Below the pieces are notes generated by a model. It had not been told where the DNA came from, made no database searches, and saw only the letters and a program-made list of their open reading frames with translations. The translations under genes were made by a program, and so were the position numbers. Shown one piece after another: positions 12,059 to 23,413 of a stretch of 64,000 nt of DNA (position 1 is its first letter; the number at the start of each line of letters is the position of its first letter). This DNA comes from Paramarasmius palmivorus (Eukaryota > Basidiomycota > Agaricomycetes > Agaricales > Marasmiaceae), in the NCBI GenBank assembly GCA_037176845.1, contig JAYKXP010000018.1, positions 434,001-498,000 on the forward strand. Direction: 5' to 3'.

Positions 12059-13571
12059 TCATATCAACACTTCGGCGACTTGATGTTGCGATGGAATCGT
12101 CAACACCCTCTTGACCATCATCTCGCTCAATCCCAAATAGTTCCCCGGATCGCAAAGCTTTTCCAACTCCGTCCTCTCCATGCCAGCATTCATTACCTCA
12201 TCACTCTCTTCCAAGAGGTCAACCAATGGTCGGTCCTCCTGAATTGCTTTTCTGCACAAATCATACACCAAATCGTGTGCCACCTGCCTCCCGATTACCT
12301 TGCCCAATCCCATCATGACAGCCTCACTCACCACCGCACCCCTGGTTAGCAGTAGATTGTTCTTCATCCTCTCTGTGTCAACCTCCAAGCCCTCGACCAC
12401 TGACTGGGTATGCATCAGAATCGCATGCGTCATCGTACAGATCTGAGGTAGCACAATCCACTCGATCTCCCAAGGCCCCGTGCTCCGCTCATGATCCTCC
12501 ACCATCGCATCCAGTAACGCAGCGCTCAACTGCCTTACTGTGCTCGACATGGCGGTGATATAAACGCTCGCGATTGGATTACGTTTCTGCGGCATAGTAC
12601 TGCTGGATCCTCGGTGTGGATAGTACGGCTCATAGACCTCTCCTACTTCAGTTTGCATGAGTAGTTTGATATCCAAGGCAAATTTGCTGCACGTTCCCGC
12701 AATAAGAGCGAAAAGGCTACCGATTTCAGCGATACGATCGCGTTCGGTATGCCACGCAATTTCAGGAACGTTCAGATCGAGTTCTTGCGCCATCTCCTCT
12801 TGTACTTGCAGGATCACTTCGGGGGTGGTAGATTCCGTACACAGAGTAGCAAGCGTGCCTGCCGCGCCACTGAATTCCAGGACAAGCAATCGAGGTAGAA
12901 TCTCGGACAGGCGCTGCTGATGCCTGTGGAATGTTGCAAGAAGTCTGGCCAGTTTAAACCCAAAGCTGATGGGAACGGCTTGCTGTCGAGCATGTTAGAT
13001 GGATAGTAGTCTCGCGGTAAAATAAATGAATTGACGTGCCTGCAGGTTAGAACGGCCAGCCATTGGCGTTGATGCATACTTTTGGGCGTGTGATGAGAGC
13101 GCCGAGGTGATGTCTCTCAATGATTCGGAGATGAGGAAACATGTATCTCGCAATTGAAGGATTGTGGCTGTATCTGTTACATCCTGACGAGTCCTAGTTG
13201 TGAGTAATCCCCATCTAGTTCGAATATACGATACGTACCTGAGTTGTAGCACCCCAGTGGGCCCACTCTCCTAATCCGGGCTCCACCTTATTGACCAATC
13301 CAACAAGCTGCTTGACCACCCCAAGAACAGGATATCCGATACGTTCGGTGTCCTTTCGTAGCTCTTCCATATCGATCAGCTCTATCTTGCATTTCTCCTT
13401 GATAGCATCTGCTGCTTTGGTCGGGATAATGCCCAGACGTGCCTGAGCAACCGCCAAAGCAGATTCGAACTGCAGATAATAAGTAGTACGGGTCTTATCA
13501 GACCAAATTTCGGAGGAAGGAGAAGTGGAAAAGATGTTTCGAAAGATTTGCGAGTCTGTTACCGTCGACAT
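12059..13571 (-). CDS. Adenylosuccinate lyase/fumarase superfamily enzyme, 3-carboxy-cis,cis-muconate cycloisomerase-like
   Basis: The protein belongs to the superfamily of homotetrameric lyases that form or eliminate fumarate-like groups; the sequence is closest in layout to PcaB-type carboxymuconate cycloisomerases, which act after aromatic ring fission. It starts at 13571 (MSTVTDSQIFRNIFSTS). Region 1 is HWGATTQDVTDTA, region 2 is AGRSNLQQAVPISFGFKLA, and the signature loop is GSSSTMPQKRNPIAS with the catalytic serine. The C-terminal part (DHERSTGPWEIEW, later GLSEMMVKRVL) fits an ADSL_C domain. Two introns are seen; the second (12983-13039) uses a GC donor. True substrate is uncertain: adenylosuccinate lyase proper is usually more conserved, so an aromatic-catabolic or uncharacterised role is more likely. 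Confidence 0.82.
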
Positions 13572-13692
13572 CGTCGTTGTTGATGGTGACTAAAGATATC
13601 CTTTGCTGACGTAGTGTAATTCCCTGGGTTTCTCCGAATGACAATATTACGATTTAAGAAAGAAAGAAACCGACACCTAGAACAGTACTATA

Positions 13693-14453
13693 CTAGTACA
13701 CGCCTGGTACGAGTTTCCACGGAACGCGCTTCTTATATTCGGTCCAATCCTTCCCAAACACCCTCTTCAGAATGCTCTCTTCCATAGGTATCCTCCTCGT
13801 CATAAGGACGGTATCTGTGGACGCACACACGACCAGCCACAGGACAATCCCCAACTGACCCAACCCCGTGTCCAAAACACCACTCTCAGCGATCCATGTG
13901 CCTTTAGCAGAGAAGATCAGGAATAACCCCAACCCGGTGATGAGCGAGCTGGCGTATAGTGGGTGCCGAACAATGTTGTAAGGACCTTGGGTGACCAGCT
14001 TCTGCTCCGAATCCGAATCTTTGGATGTGGCGAGGTCTGGGAGAGGTCGGATGCATTGTGAGCAGGAATAACGCATGATTGCTGCCATACACATGATCAT
14101 GGTGCCGATGATGAAGTGTGGATTGGTGTGAAGTGATTCCGGTGTGCCATAGAGCATGAGTAGGCAAGCAAGGCGTCTGGGTAGACCACGAAGGCCATTC
14201 AGAATGATGATGAGTGTCTCCAAGGCGAAGGCGGCGATGGTGATCTGGATTAGGGCATGCATGTTAATTACCATCGAAGGATATACAGTTCTATGAAGTT
14301 TGTGCGCACCGTGTCCAGAATTGGGAGAGCAGCCAACAAAAAGCGTTCCGACCTCTTCTTCAGATATCTCGCAGGAGGGGTCGGAGAATTAGCCATTCCC
14401 GCGAGGAGACATGCAATATCGAGAGCTAGCAGCGGGGCCTTGAGCACCAACAT
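13693..14453 (-). CDS. Isoprenylcysteine carboxyl methyltransferase (ICMT/Ste14) family membrane protein
   Basis: ICMT enzymes methylate the C-terminal prenylcysteine of CaaX proteins in the ER membrane. I place the start at 14453 because the upstream exon reads MLVLKAPLLALDIACLLAGM with TPPARYLKKRSER, typical of fungal members, and splices in phase (ACG|GTGCGC ... CCAG|ATC) to ITIAAFALETLIIILNG. The conserved C-terminal half has GPYNIVRHPLYASSLITG, followed by hydrophobic helices and RIPMEESILKRVFGKDWTEY. The stop is at 13693. The ATG at 14274 is internal to the intron and is not used in this model. Basidiomycetes have several diverged ICMT paralogues, so this may not be the canonical Ste14. 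Confidence 0.82.
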
Positions 14454-16549
14454 GGTGGTCGTGAGGAATGCTGAAACGGCAGGCTTTCTTAAGATAAATT
14501 CAATGACTCGGGCTGCTCACATGGAGCAGATGGAGAATCTTCCACTCCATATGGTTCCATTGTAGTGAGAACAACGGCGAGCGGGAAATGAGCCACGTAT
14601 TTCGGATGATCATGATGAAATTCAAAGCCTATGCTTCTATTCCAACAGATGGTACCTCGGATACCGGGTCTAGCTCTGGAAAATGGTCGGTATTATCCTT
14701 GGCTGACTTTGGACGTTTGAACGTTCGTTAACAATGGAAGAAAGGATTCTTGGAAGCATAGGAAATGGGTCGTCTTGTCCTGGACATTAATGGAGATGCT
14801 TACTCTTACTGGTGGCATCGCATACCGCCTCTTCTGAATATGGATAGCGATGCGCTTGTTCTGATGAGAAAGCCGGCGGGGTGATGGTACCAGAGCAAGA
14901 AAGTTTTCGGCGCTTATATTGCTTCTATTGCTCCGAGGACTCCCCCACCAAACGGCAAACTGCCACAAACTGAAAGGAAACTGGCACGTTCGTTGTCTTC
15001 TATACTCTAGCTACATAACCTTAAACCTATGACATTGTTCGACAGTCCTCTTGAAGGACGGCCAACAGCCAAGCCATTTGTCGATCATAATACACACAGA
15101 CCTTGTACCAAGAGCGGCCAGCCCCGTATTTCACCTCGACTGCCTTCCCCGGATCGCCTGAAAGTACATATCCTTCTTCGTCTCGGCACCGTTCTTGATG
15201 AATTGAATGACCATAGCTGGACATGATCAGATGAGCGCGCTTCCAGGCTACAAACATTGATTGATGTTGAACCTAATCTTAGAGTCCAATAGTCTTCACG
15301 GGATTTAGCATTTGACGAGACGTCGACGAGTATGGACGGACAAACCACTCCTTTTCAGGTTCCGATGTGGGTATGATCAATACCTCGAGATCCAGCTTGC
15401 GAGAAGCGCAGCGGCATACTTGGAAGCAAGCTGAAAGCAGAAATGACCTGTTTTCGAACAACTTCATGCGCTACGTCGTGGAAGTGTCAGCACGGGACTT
15501 TGGTAGAGAGCTCGATGACATCCTCACACATTCATGTAGTCAATGTCTCTGGAAGAACATCATGTCATAGGCCAGAGTTTCACGATACACGGCGAAACCA
15601 GTTCTACATCCGACTGATCGCGGGAGGCTAGACGACGTGCACTGGCATTGTAAAGGTCTTGAAGAACATGAACATATATAGCTTTCCGGTAGGGTACGGA
15701 GCGAAGGTAGTATCTTGGGCCAACCAGCAAAGTAGCTTGCATAGGACTAATAGCAGTGTCGGTCTAAGGTGACCTATGCTGTGTAAGAATGGGCTTGAAA
15801 AGCCAAGTTCTAATCAATACGTACCTTGTACCATCTGCGACTTGAGTTCTCATGCATCATGACTCCCCATACAACACGCGCATGTAATTCCCAATATCTT
15901 CAATTGTTCAGCCAAAGCCATATCGCAAGGGTTGCATATCATGGCTTTGGCGCACATGATTCTTCATTTTTGCTTCTTTGAAAACCAGCGTACGATGTTG
16001 TGCGAGATACTGCGAGATGTTATAGCTCTGAGACACCGAGTTCTTGAATTTCTGAAAGACGTCCTGCGAGGTGAGGGAACGAGTAAAAGTAAGATTGATG
16101 GCTGTGCCAGCCGGCCGCATTTTCTCACATCTTCAGCTTGATCACGAACCACCACCCGCTAGTAACTCCAGAATGACCGAGCGCCTCACTGATCTTTCGG
16201 GCTTCTTCTACGCGCTCTTGGGGACTTGAAAACACCGAATGACAACCGGAACATGCCGTCGTTCTGTCTGAATAACAAAGTTCAGCTCGGTTGACTTCCG
16301 AGTTCGCGTCAAGGATACCAGAAATATTGTTCAACGCCTCTTTTCCTCTTGTCAGCTTCAATTATCCAAAAGGACCGCGGAAGTTGTCCGAATGGAAGTG
16401 CAGACGCGTAAATTCTCTATCGATTTTCGCAGTGGACGCGTCATCTGGACGGCAAAGGATTGCTCTCTGGCTTTTAAAAGCAGTCGAAAAGCGACTGCAA
16501 GATATACAACAACAACCAGAACCAACGGTCTCACAGCTCACTCGCAAAG
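14454..16549. other. Intergenic/degenerate region upstream of the first AKR
   Basis: Several minus-strand open frames (for example 15027-15257 and 15279-15467) look locally protein-like but do not join into a known protein; they may be relics. From about 15690 the sequence is the upstream half of the 2.8 kb AKR tandem repeat (matches 18480-19356). The ~100 bases before the AKR start contain a CTTTTAAAAGCAG box, likely the core promoter. Confidence 0.4.
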
Positions 16550-18027
16550 ATGTCAGCATTCGCTCCAGCACCACCTCCACCAACCAAGCTCGGCATCTAT
16601 CGTACTTTGTCCGCTAGAGCAGGCGTTCACGTCTCGCCCCTTTGTCTCGGTGCCATGAGCATCGGCGACAAATGGAACGATTTCATGGGCTCCATGGACA
16701 AAGAGTCCAGCTTCAAACTGCTCGACGCGTATTTTGACATGGGAGGAAACTTTATCGATACCGCCAACAATTAGTACGTGTTTCTTCTCCAACTGGCATC
16801 GAATGACAGCTGAACGAGTTTCTTATTCGACAGCCAGGACGAAAGCTCGGAAGAGTTCATCGGTGAATGGGCAGAAAAGCGTGGTATTCGCGATCAGCTC
16901 TTCATCGCAACCAAGGTACAATATATCGTTCCCTCTGCGACTAATTCTCACTCATATCGAACTGCGAACAGTACACGACATTCTACAAGCGCGCCGACCC
17001 TTCCGTCAAACAGAAAGTCCAGCTTGTGGGCAACAATGTCAAGAGCATGACACGTTCCGTTGAAGCCAGCTTGAAGAAGCTCCGTACAACATACATCGAC
17101 CTACTCTACCTACACTGGTGGGACTGGGATACCTCTATTGAAGAGGTGATGGACGGCCTGCACAACCTTGTCGTTCAAGGCAAAGTTCTTTATTTGGTTT
17201 GTGTTACTTCGGCATCCTGCATGTGAAACTGACTGACTTTTCAACTCCAGGGCGTTTCAGATACCCCTGCATGGTTGGTAGCGAAAGCAAACCAATATGC
17301 CAAAGACCATGGCAAGACTCCGTTTGTGGTATATCAAGGAGAATGGAATATCATGCAAAGGTCGTTCGAGCGTGATATCATTCCTATGGCCAGAAACTTT
17401 GGTTCATTTCCCTGTTACTTTCTAATCCGGGCGAGAGACTTATTCAGATCCCTTTAGGAATGGCTTTGGCTCCATGGGGCGTTCTCGCGGGAGGAAGACT
17501 TCGCACAGACGCGGAAGAACAGAAGCGTCTCCAATCCGGCGAGGGCGGTCGTACAATGTTTGGCGACTGGAAGCGTAACGAAGCTGAGGTCAAGATTTGC
17601 AGAGCTTTGGAGAAAGTCGCAGGTGAAGTTGGCGCGAAAAATATTACCTCTGGTATGTCGTTGATGTTCAAGTGCTCCAACTCGAACTAAAGATAAGATG
17701 AAGTTGCCATCGCGTATGTTATGCAAAAGACGGCTTATGTTTTCCCTATCGTCGGAGGTCGTAAAGTTGAACAGTTACAGCAAAACCTTGAAGCTTTGGA
17801 TATTACTCTCACTGCAGAGCAAATAAAGTTCTTGGAGAGCCAAGTTCCGTTTGACGTTGGATTCCCAACTTCGCTGATCGTACGTTTTTATTCTCTCCGC
17901 AATGATATGAGTGTATTGAACGCCGAACCTCTAGGGCGACGGAACCAGCACCTTCATGGGTATGGCGATGGCAGGAACCTACCAGAAGATCCCTTACGCA
18001 CAGCCCTTGGGTGCTCCGACTCTGTAA
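16550..18027 (+). CDS. Aldo-keto reductase, aryl-alcohol dehydrogenase type, copy 1
   Basis: NADPH-dependent reductase of the AAD/AKR9-like group that interconverts aromatic aldehydes and alcohols in lignin-degrading fungi. The start at 16550 gives [20 protein letters not shown]. The catalytic tetrad is visible: Asp and Tyr in [10 protein letters not shown], Lys in FIATKY, His in YLHWWDWD. The nucleotide-binding side includes [33 protein letters not shown] and [13 protein letters not shown]. Six or seven introns splice in phase; one has a weak donor (GTTCAT at 17400). The last exon, [18 protein letters not shown] to GAPTL, ends at 18027. It is followed, tail to tail, by a RING-gene stub. Substrate not determinable from sequence. 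Confidence 0.9.
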
Positions 18028-18122
18028 AAGTATCTGCATTTGTTTCATATAATGCATAGATAGGAAGATATTGTCGTCCGCAAGCAATCATGTATAAGAG
18101 ACGAAGATTCTCTGTAACTGTT

Positions 18123-18331
18123 CTACCTTTCTAGGCTCGTCGGACGTTTTCCTGTATAGCGAAGAGTCGACTTGATGCAAGACACGCAGAAAAGATATAC
18201 ACATGCCGTCGAGCACATTGGTTTGTCTTCTTCCTCGCACATTGGACACTCGAACGCCTCCGTAATCCGTTCACTTTCATCGAACTCTCCACCGGGTTCA
18301 AAAGGCGGCACCCCCGCCGTCTCCAAATCAT
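18123..18331 (-). pseudogene. 3' fragment of the C2H2/RING gene (broken copy)
   Basis: The minus strand reads FECPMCEEEDKPMCSTAC then YLFCVSCIKSTLRYTG, clearly the RING end of the genes at 20880 and 46404. The RING histidine region is altered (ACVYLFC instead of ACGHLFC), the last cysteine pair is lost after TGKRPTS, and the upstream exon with C2H2 fingers is missing. It is a decayed stub left downstream of AKR copy 1 by the tandem duplication. Confidence 0.8.
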
Positions 18332-19356
18332 ACGTGTCCAGTGCTACCTGTAGAAAATGTTGGCACGAATCCCTGTATCAAGTAAATCTGGCACACCTTG
18401 AGCTCGTATTAGATGGACAGGAACAGTTCGTTGCAGATGCGTGTTCTTTGGCTCAAGAAAAGACTTTTGGTGTCATGGTCTTGAATGAGGCGAACTCGCC
18501 GATACGGTGGGTTGGGGCGAAGTTAGTTTCTTGGGGTAGCCAGTCTTGACGACAGTTCTATGTGACCTATGTATTGTAAGAATGTGCATGCAGAGTAAAA
18601 TTTGTGTACGTACCTTGTACCATCGATATCTGCGAATTGAGTTCCTATCCAGCAAGCACATATTATTGTAATAAATCTCAAGACCTCCCAGTGTTCATCC
18701 AAATCCATAACACAAGGGCTGCACACCATGGGTATCCCACAGATTTCCTAGCGGGCATTAAGTTTGGCTCATAGGATTCTTCAATTCTGCTTCTCCAGAG
18801 TACGATATTATGCGAGATAATGCGGAATATGATAGCCCTGAAAGATGCCGAGTCCTTAAACTGAATTCAAGGGTGTTGAGACAGTCTAGAAAGCGGTCTA
18901 TGAAGTGATGGAACGAGTAAAAGTATATTGATGGCTGGTCGCATTTTCTCGCATCTTGATCATGGACCATCACCAGACCGGTAACTCAAATTCCAGAATC
19001 GCCAAGCGCCTCACTGACCCTTCGGACTTTTTCAGTATACACTCTTGAGGACTTGAAAACACCGAATGTCACCGAACTAGGCCGTCGTCCTGTGAAATGT
19101 GTCTAATCAATAAAGTTCGGCTCGTGTCAAGGATACCAGAAACACCGTTCAACGCCTTTTGTCGACATGTCGGCTTCGGTTACTATCCACAAGGATAGCG
19201 GAAGGTATTCGCATAGAAGTGCAGACACGTACATTCTCTATCGATTCTCCATCTGGAAGGCAAAGGATTACTCTTTGGCCTTAAAAGCAGACGAAAAGCG
19301 ACTGCAAGATATACAACCACCACCAGCACTATCAGGCTTATAACTCACTCGCAAAA
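18332..19356. other. Upstream half of the second AKR repeat unit
   Basis: No gene. From about 18480 the sequence parallels 15690-16549. The AKR copy 2 core promoter box (CCTTAAAAGCAG) lies about 75 bases before its ATG. Confidence 0.5.
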
Positions 19357-20843
19357 ATGTCAGCATTCGCTCCAGCACCACCTCCACCAACCAAGCTCGG
19401 CATCTATCGTACTTTGTCCGCTAGAGCAGGCGTTCACGTCTCGCCCCTTTGTCTCGGTGCCATGAGCATCGGCGACAAATGGAACGATTTCCTGGGTTCC
19501 ATGGACAAAGAATCCAGCTTCAAACTACTCGACGCGTATTTCGACATGGGGGGAAACTTCATCGATACTGCCAGCAATTAGTACGTGTTTTACTTCCATT
19601 TGGCATCGATCAACCGCTGAATGCATTTCTTATTCGACAGCCAGGACGAAAGCTCGGAAGAGTACATCGGTGAATGGGCAGAACAACGTGGAATCCGCGA
19701 CCAGCTTTTCATCGCAACCAAGGTTCCTTTAATCTGTCTCTTTCACGACCATTATGATACTCACATAACATCTTGAACAGTACACGACGTTCTACAAACG
19801 CGCCGACCCTTCTGTCAAGCAGAAAGTCCAGCTTGTGGGCAATAACATCAAGAGCATGACACGTTCCGTTGAAGCCAGCTTGAAGAAGCTCCGTACAACA
19901 TACATCGACCTACTCTACCTACACTGGTGGGACTGGGATACCTCTATCGAAGAGGTCATGGATGGCCTGCATAACCTTGTAGTCCAAGGCAAAGTTCTTT
20001 ATTTAGTCTGTATCGTTTATTCAGTATTCTATGTATGGATCTGACATATCTTCAACTCCAGGGCGTGTCAGATACCCCTGCATGGTTGGTAGCGAAAGCA
20101 AACCAATACGCCAAAGACCATGGCAAGACTCCGTTTGTGGTATATCAAGGAGAGTGGAATATCATGCAAAGGTCGTTCGAGCGTGATATCATCCCTATGG
20201 CCAGAGACTTTGGTTGGTAGATTTCCTGTTAGTTTGTAATCCGAGCGAAAGGCTTATTCAAGTCCCTTTAGGAATGGCATTAGCTCCGTGGGGCGTTCTC
20301 GCGGGAGGAAAACTTCGCACGGACGCGGAAGAGCAGAAGCGTCTCCAATCCGGTGAAGGGGGTCGTACGATGTTCGGCGACTGGAAGCGTAACGAAGCCG
20401 AGGTCAAGATTTGCAGAGCTTTGGAGAAAGTTGCAGGTGAAGTTGGCGCGAAAAACATTACTTCAGGTACGGGTCTGTCTCTTAGTGATCTAAGTCTAAC
20501 TAACGACGACATAAAGTTGCTATCGCATACATTATGCAAAAGACGGCCCATGTCTTTCCTATCATTGGAGGTCGCAAGGTCGAACAGTTACAGCAAAACC
20601 TCGAAGCATTGGACATCACCCTGACAGCTGAGCAAATCAAGTTCTTGGAGAGTCAGGTTCCATTTGATGTTGGATTCCCAACTTCGCTTATCGTATGTTT
20701 TTACTCTTTCCGCAATAATATCATGAGTGTATTGAAAGCAGAACCTCTAGGGCGACGGAACCAGCACCTTTCCGGGCATGGCGATGGCAGGAACCTACCA
20801 GAAGATCCCTTACGCACAGCCTTTGGGAGCTCCGACTCTGTAA
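19357..20843 (+). CDS. Aldo-keto reductase, aryl-alcohol dehydrogenase type, copy 2
   Basis: This is a near-identical tandem paralogue of copy 1 (start codons 2807 bases apart). The ATG at 19357 gives [20 protein letters not shown]. Asp/Tyr in [10 protein letters not shown], Lys in FIATKY and His in YLHWWDWD form the intact tetrad. All introns are at the same places as in copy 1, including the one splitting [11 protein letters not shown] (donor GTTGGT here). The final exon gives [18 protein letters not shown], ending with GAPTL at 20843. It lies tail to tail with the intact C2H2/RING gene, only 36 bases away, so the two 3'UTRs must overlap. Confidence 0.9.
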
Positions 20844-20879
20844 AAGTATCTGCATTTGTTTCATATTGTGCACAAGCAA

Positions 20880-21598
20880 TCATGTACACGATACAAAAAT
20901 TCTCCGTAATTGTTCTACCTCCCCAGGCTCATTGCAAATCGGACATTGTCCCGTGTAATGAAGAGCCGACTTGATACAAGACACGCAGAAAAGATGTCCA
21001 CACGCCGTCGAGCACACTGGTTTGTCCCCCTCCTCGCACATTGGACACTCGAACTCTTCTGTTGTTTCTTCACTTTCATCGAATTCCTCCTCTTCATCTT
21101 CACTGGGCTCAAACGGTGGATCACCCAGATCCTCCGCCGGCTCCAGATCATATGCATCAAGCGTCTCGTATGCCTGTAGCCCACGACCGAGTTCTCGTGT
21201 CTCGAGTAGACCATCAGGGTATAGTTCGAGCCCGATCTCATCTTCCCTGCCTTCTCCCTCGTAGCTCTCCCCTTCGTCATAGTTGTCGTTGTGAATTGGT
21301 GCACGGTCGCAGTGGACCTGGAAACCGGCAAGGGTTTCAAAATGTCTTTCGCATGTGACGCAGTAGAAGTGGTGAGGGGCACGAATGTAGTGCTATAATG
21401 AACAGTTAGAAGACCAGGTTCTGAAGGAGAATGAGACGGGGGACTTACCATACGCAAGATATGATGATTGAGGAAGCGTTTGTTGCAGACCTCACATTTC
21501 GGATGGCGCCTGGACGACTGGATATGGCTTGCTCGTTCCTCGAGGCACCAGAAGTACTCGTCGCAGATGGCACAGTAGCACTCGCGATCTTCTTCCAT
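20880..21598 (-). CDS. C2H2 zinc finger and RING finger protein, copy A
   Basis: Probable E3 ubiquitin ligase-like or nucleic-acid-binding protein. The start is the ATG at 21598 (MEEDRECYCAICDEYFWC). Exon 1 holds a C2H2-like finger (CAICDEYF...H) and CEVCNKRFLNHHILRM; one intron joins in phase 0 to HYIRAPHHFYCVTCERHFET. A very acidic linker (PSEDEEEEFDESEETTEEFE) precedes a C-terminal C3HC4 RING: CPMC, CSTACGHLFCVSC and CPIC. The protein ends with RRIFVSCT. It is almost identical to copy B at 46404, on the opposite strand. No named family is recognised beyond the zinc fingers. Confidence 0.85.
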
Positions 21599-21737
21599 GA
21601 TGGACAGATGTAGTTGTGTGTGGGTGTATAGTGAGAATGAGTTTGGTTTGAGTTATGACTTGGGGTCTCTTCAAAAAGATTCGAAGATGGAGGTAACTTG
21701 TAAAGTTGTTCTGGTCCTTTCTGTCGAGAGAGCCTGG

Positions 21738-21743
21738 TTTATA
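21738..21743 (-). promoter_or_regulatory. TATA box of RING copy A
   Basis: The minus strand reads GATATAAACC about 140 bases before the ATG; the same box is kept in copy B at 46259. Confidence 0.55.
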
Positions 21744-21850
21744 TCCTCTTTCTGCCTGTGTCTGAGTCTTGCACCTGTCTGAGACTGTCGGTGTCTCACT
21801 GAGACAGTCCCAAATCTGAGTCCTCCAACCACCTAATGAGCCCAACACTG

Positions 21851-22817
21851 TATGGAATGCCCTGAATATTGACTAGAGGACGTCTGTACCCGACCGAGGC
21901 GACTGCTGAGAAGGAGTTCGGGCTTTGGTTGGACTAGTGAATGGGGTCGATGCAGAGACTGAAAATTAAACTTCGGTAGGTAGTGTAGAAATATGACGCC
22001 CAGGATCTACTCACCAGCTGCGAAGCCATCACGAAGGGGCTTTGAATGTCGACTGAGGTACGTCGAGGAAGAGTCTCTTCAAGAGATAGTAGTCACATAC
22101 TAATAGGCGCTTTCGCTTTTTCCCTGCTCTTGACCACCACCATCACAAGGGACCATGCTCTTATTCCCGGTCTTCCTTTGGAACGTCCGTTAGTTGTCTC
22201 CCACCATAAGTATAGGATTGTGCACTAATTGATATCTCAGGTCGTAGATGAAAAGTCATACAGAAAGAATCATCTCCGAGCAAGCGGCATGATATACGGC
22301 TCCTTCTCGTATCCTCACAACCATCTACATACTCAGAAACATGAACCACTTTGAACATCCCTGGATGTCGTAGACTTCCAGGGTATTCCGAGCTGGTTTA
22401 AACAAGGATAACCTCACCGTGTACTCTGCCAAGGGACGTAGCTTCACATTCATCCGGAATTTTCAAGCGACATGCATCTTGCCATGTTCAGGCGTAGGAA
22501 ATTTCTCAAATGCTCATTTTGAGGGACTGTCTGACCTATATAGACACATCATAGATCATTATTGGTGAATATAATACAATTGTAGATTTTTCTTCGGCCT
22601 CCGTCGCATCGGGACAAAACACCAGCCAGAAGACCTAGGGAATCAAGCTCGTCGAAGTGTCGACGTGTATTTCAGCTGTGGTTTGGCCAACTCAAGCACG
22701 TCCGTGCCTTGGGGCTCGTCTCCGTTGACCCACATATCATATCACATGTAACTCGTGTCGGCAATAATCTAGTAAGTTATGGCAGTCCACATATCATCTT
22801 CGCGAAGATGCCTAATA
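21851..22817. other. Intergenic, with one copy of a dispersed repeat
   Basis: No gene. It begins with the diverged continuation of the inverted repeat and contains, at about 22130-22315, a segment repeated at 23510-23675. Confidence 0.45.
22130..22315 (+). repeat. Direct repeat, copy 1, flanking the small gene
   Basis: Shares TTGTCTCCCA, GATAT.TCAGGTCG, AGATGAAA..TCATA and the exact block GCATGATATACGGCTCC with 23510-23675. The two copies bracket the gene at 22818. Confidence 0.65.
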
Positions 22818-23413
22818 CTACACATCGGCGAAGATATACCAGCTGGGCCGTTTCTTGATATTGTACAGTTCCATCACCTCAGTAATGAAGCTCTCGGAAC
22901 ACATTGGCTTCGTATTGGTTCGGACGACGAAAACAGCGCCATGCACTGTACCAGTGTTCTTATAGTCGGGCTGATCTCTCCAACTATGTAATTATTATTG
23001 TTAGGGATATTGAGAATTGTAAAATCAGACAACTTACTGATATCGAGTCGAAAGTTCGCTCTTCAGCCATATATCACCCAGAGCATTGGCGAGATCATCT
23101 CTGTTTCTGGCTACATCCTCGGCAGCAAGCGCGAGTTTAGCAAGCTCGAGTTTTTCCTCCGATGTGAACTTCCAGCCTAGCCCGTACAGAGGACTTATTA
23201 GTCGCCATCCATTGACTTGAGATGCGGCCGGTGGAGTGTTTTCCGCGAGCATAAGAGGGCCGAGACGCTTTTCCAAATCCTGTAGGGCAGGCACGCTATT
23301 CGGTCGAAACTCGTAATGAGAGGAAACATCAGGTACCATGCAGGGACATGGACAACATACCGGCGTTCACCAATGTCTGAATAGTCCATAATGCTTTCAA
23401 GAGAAGTGTTCAT
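22818..23413 (-). CDS. Unrecognised ~165-aa protein, VMELYNIK family member A
   Basis: Not a family I recognise. A three-exon model splices cleanly: MNTSLESIMDYSDIGERR joins VPALQDLEKRLG (intron 1), and a second intron inside TRY|HWRDQ leads to a last exon ending ITEVMELYNIKKRPSWYIF and the stop at 22818. A central conserved part is VNGWRLISPLYGLGWKF. Two other family members lie at 26024 and 27108 with introns in the same places and the same C-terminal motif. No signal peptide or membrane segment is seen; it is likely a soluble cytosolic or nuclear protein. This copy is the most divergent of the three. Confidence 0.7.

Larger units (their letters stand above)
15690..20980 (+). repeat. Tandem direct duplication (~2.8 kb unit): AKR plus 3' RING end
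   Basis: Unit 1 covers about 15690-18331 and unit 2 about 18480-21170. Conserved parts include upstream DNA (GACCTATG then TGTAAGAATG), the full AKR gene and the RING-gene 3' end. Unit 1 breaks off inside the RING gene. Confidence 0.75.
20880..21850 (-). repeat. Left arm of a large inverted repeat (RING gene plus promoter)
   Basis: This arm matches 46150-47122 in reverse orientation over the whole RING gene, its intron, 5'UTR and promoter with only scattered substitutions. A 9-base difference (GGATGCAAG present only in the right arm, near 46199) breaks the alignment upstream of the promoter. Similarity fades beyond 21850 but can be followed to about 21930. Confidence 0.88.

Noticed and set aside
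14268..14274. ATG at 14274 as the ICMT start
   Set aside because: It falls inside the intron of the favoured model; the upstream exon has family-like sequence and splices in phase.
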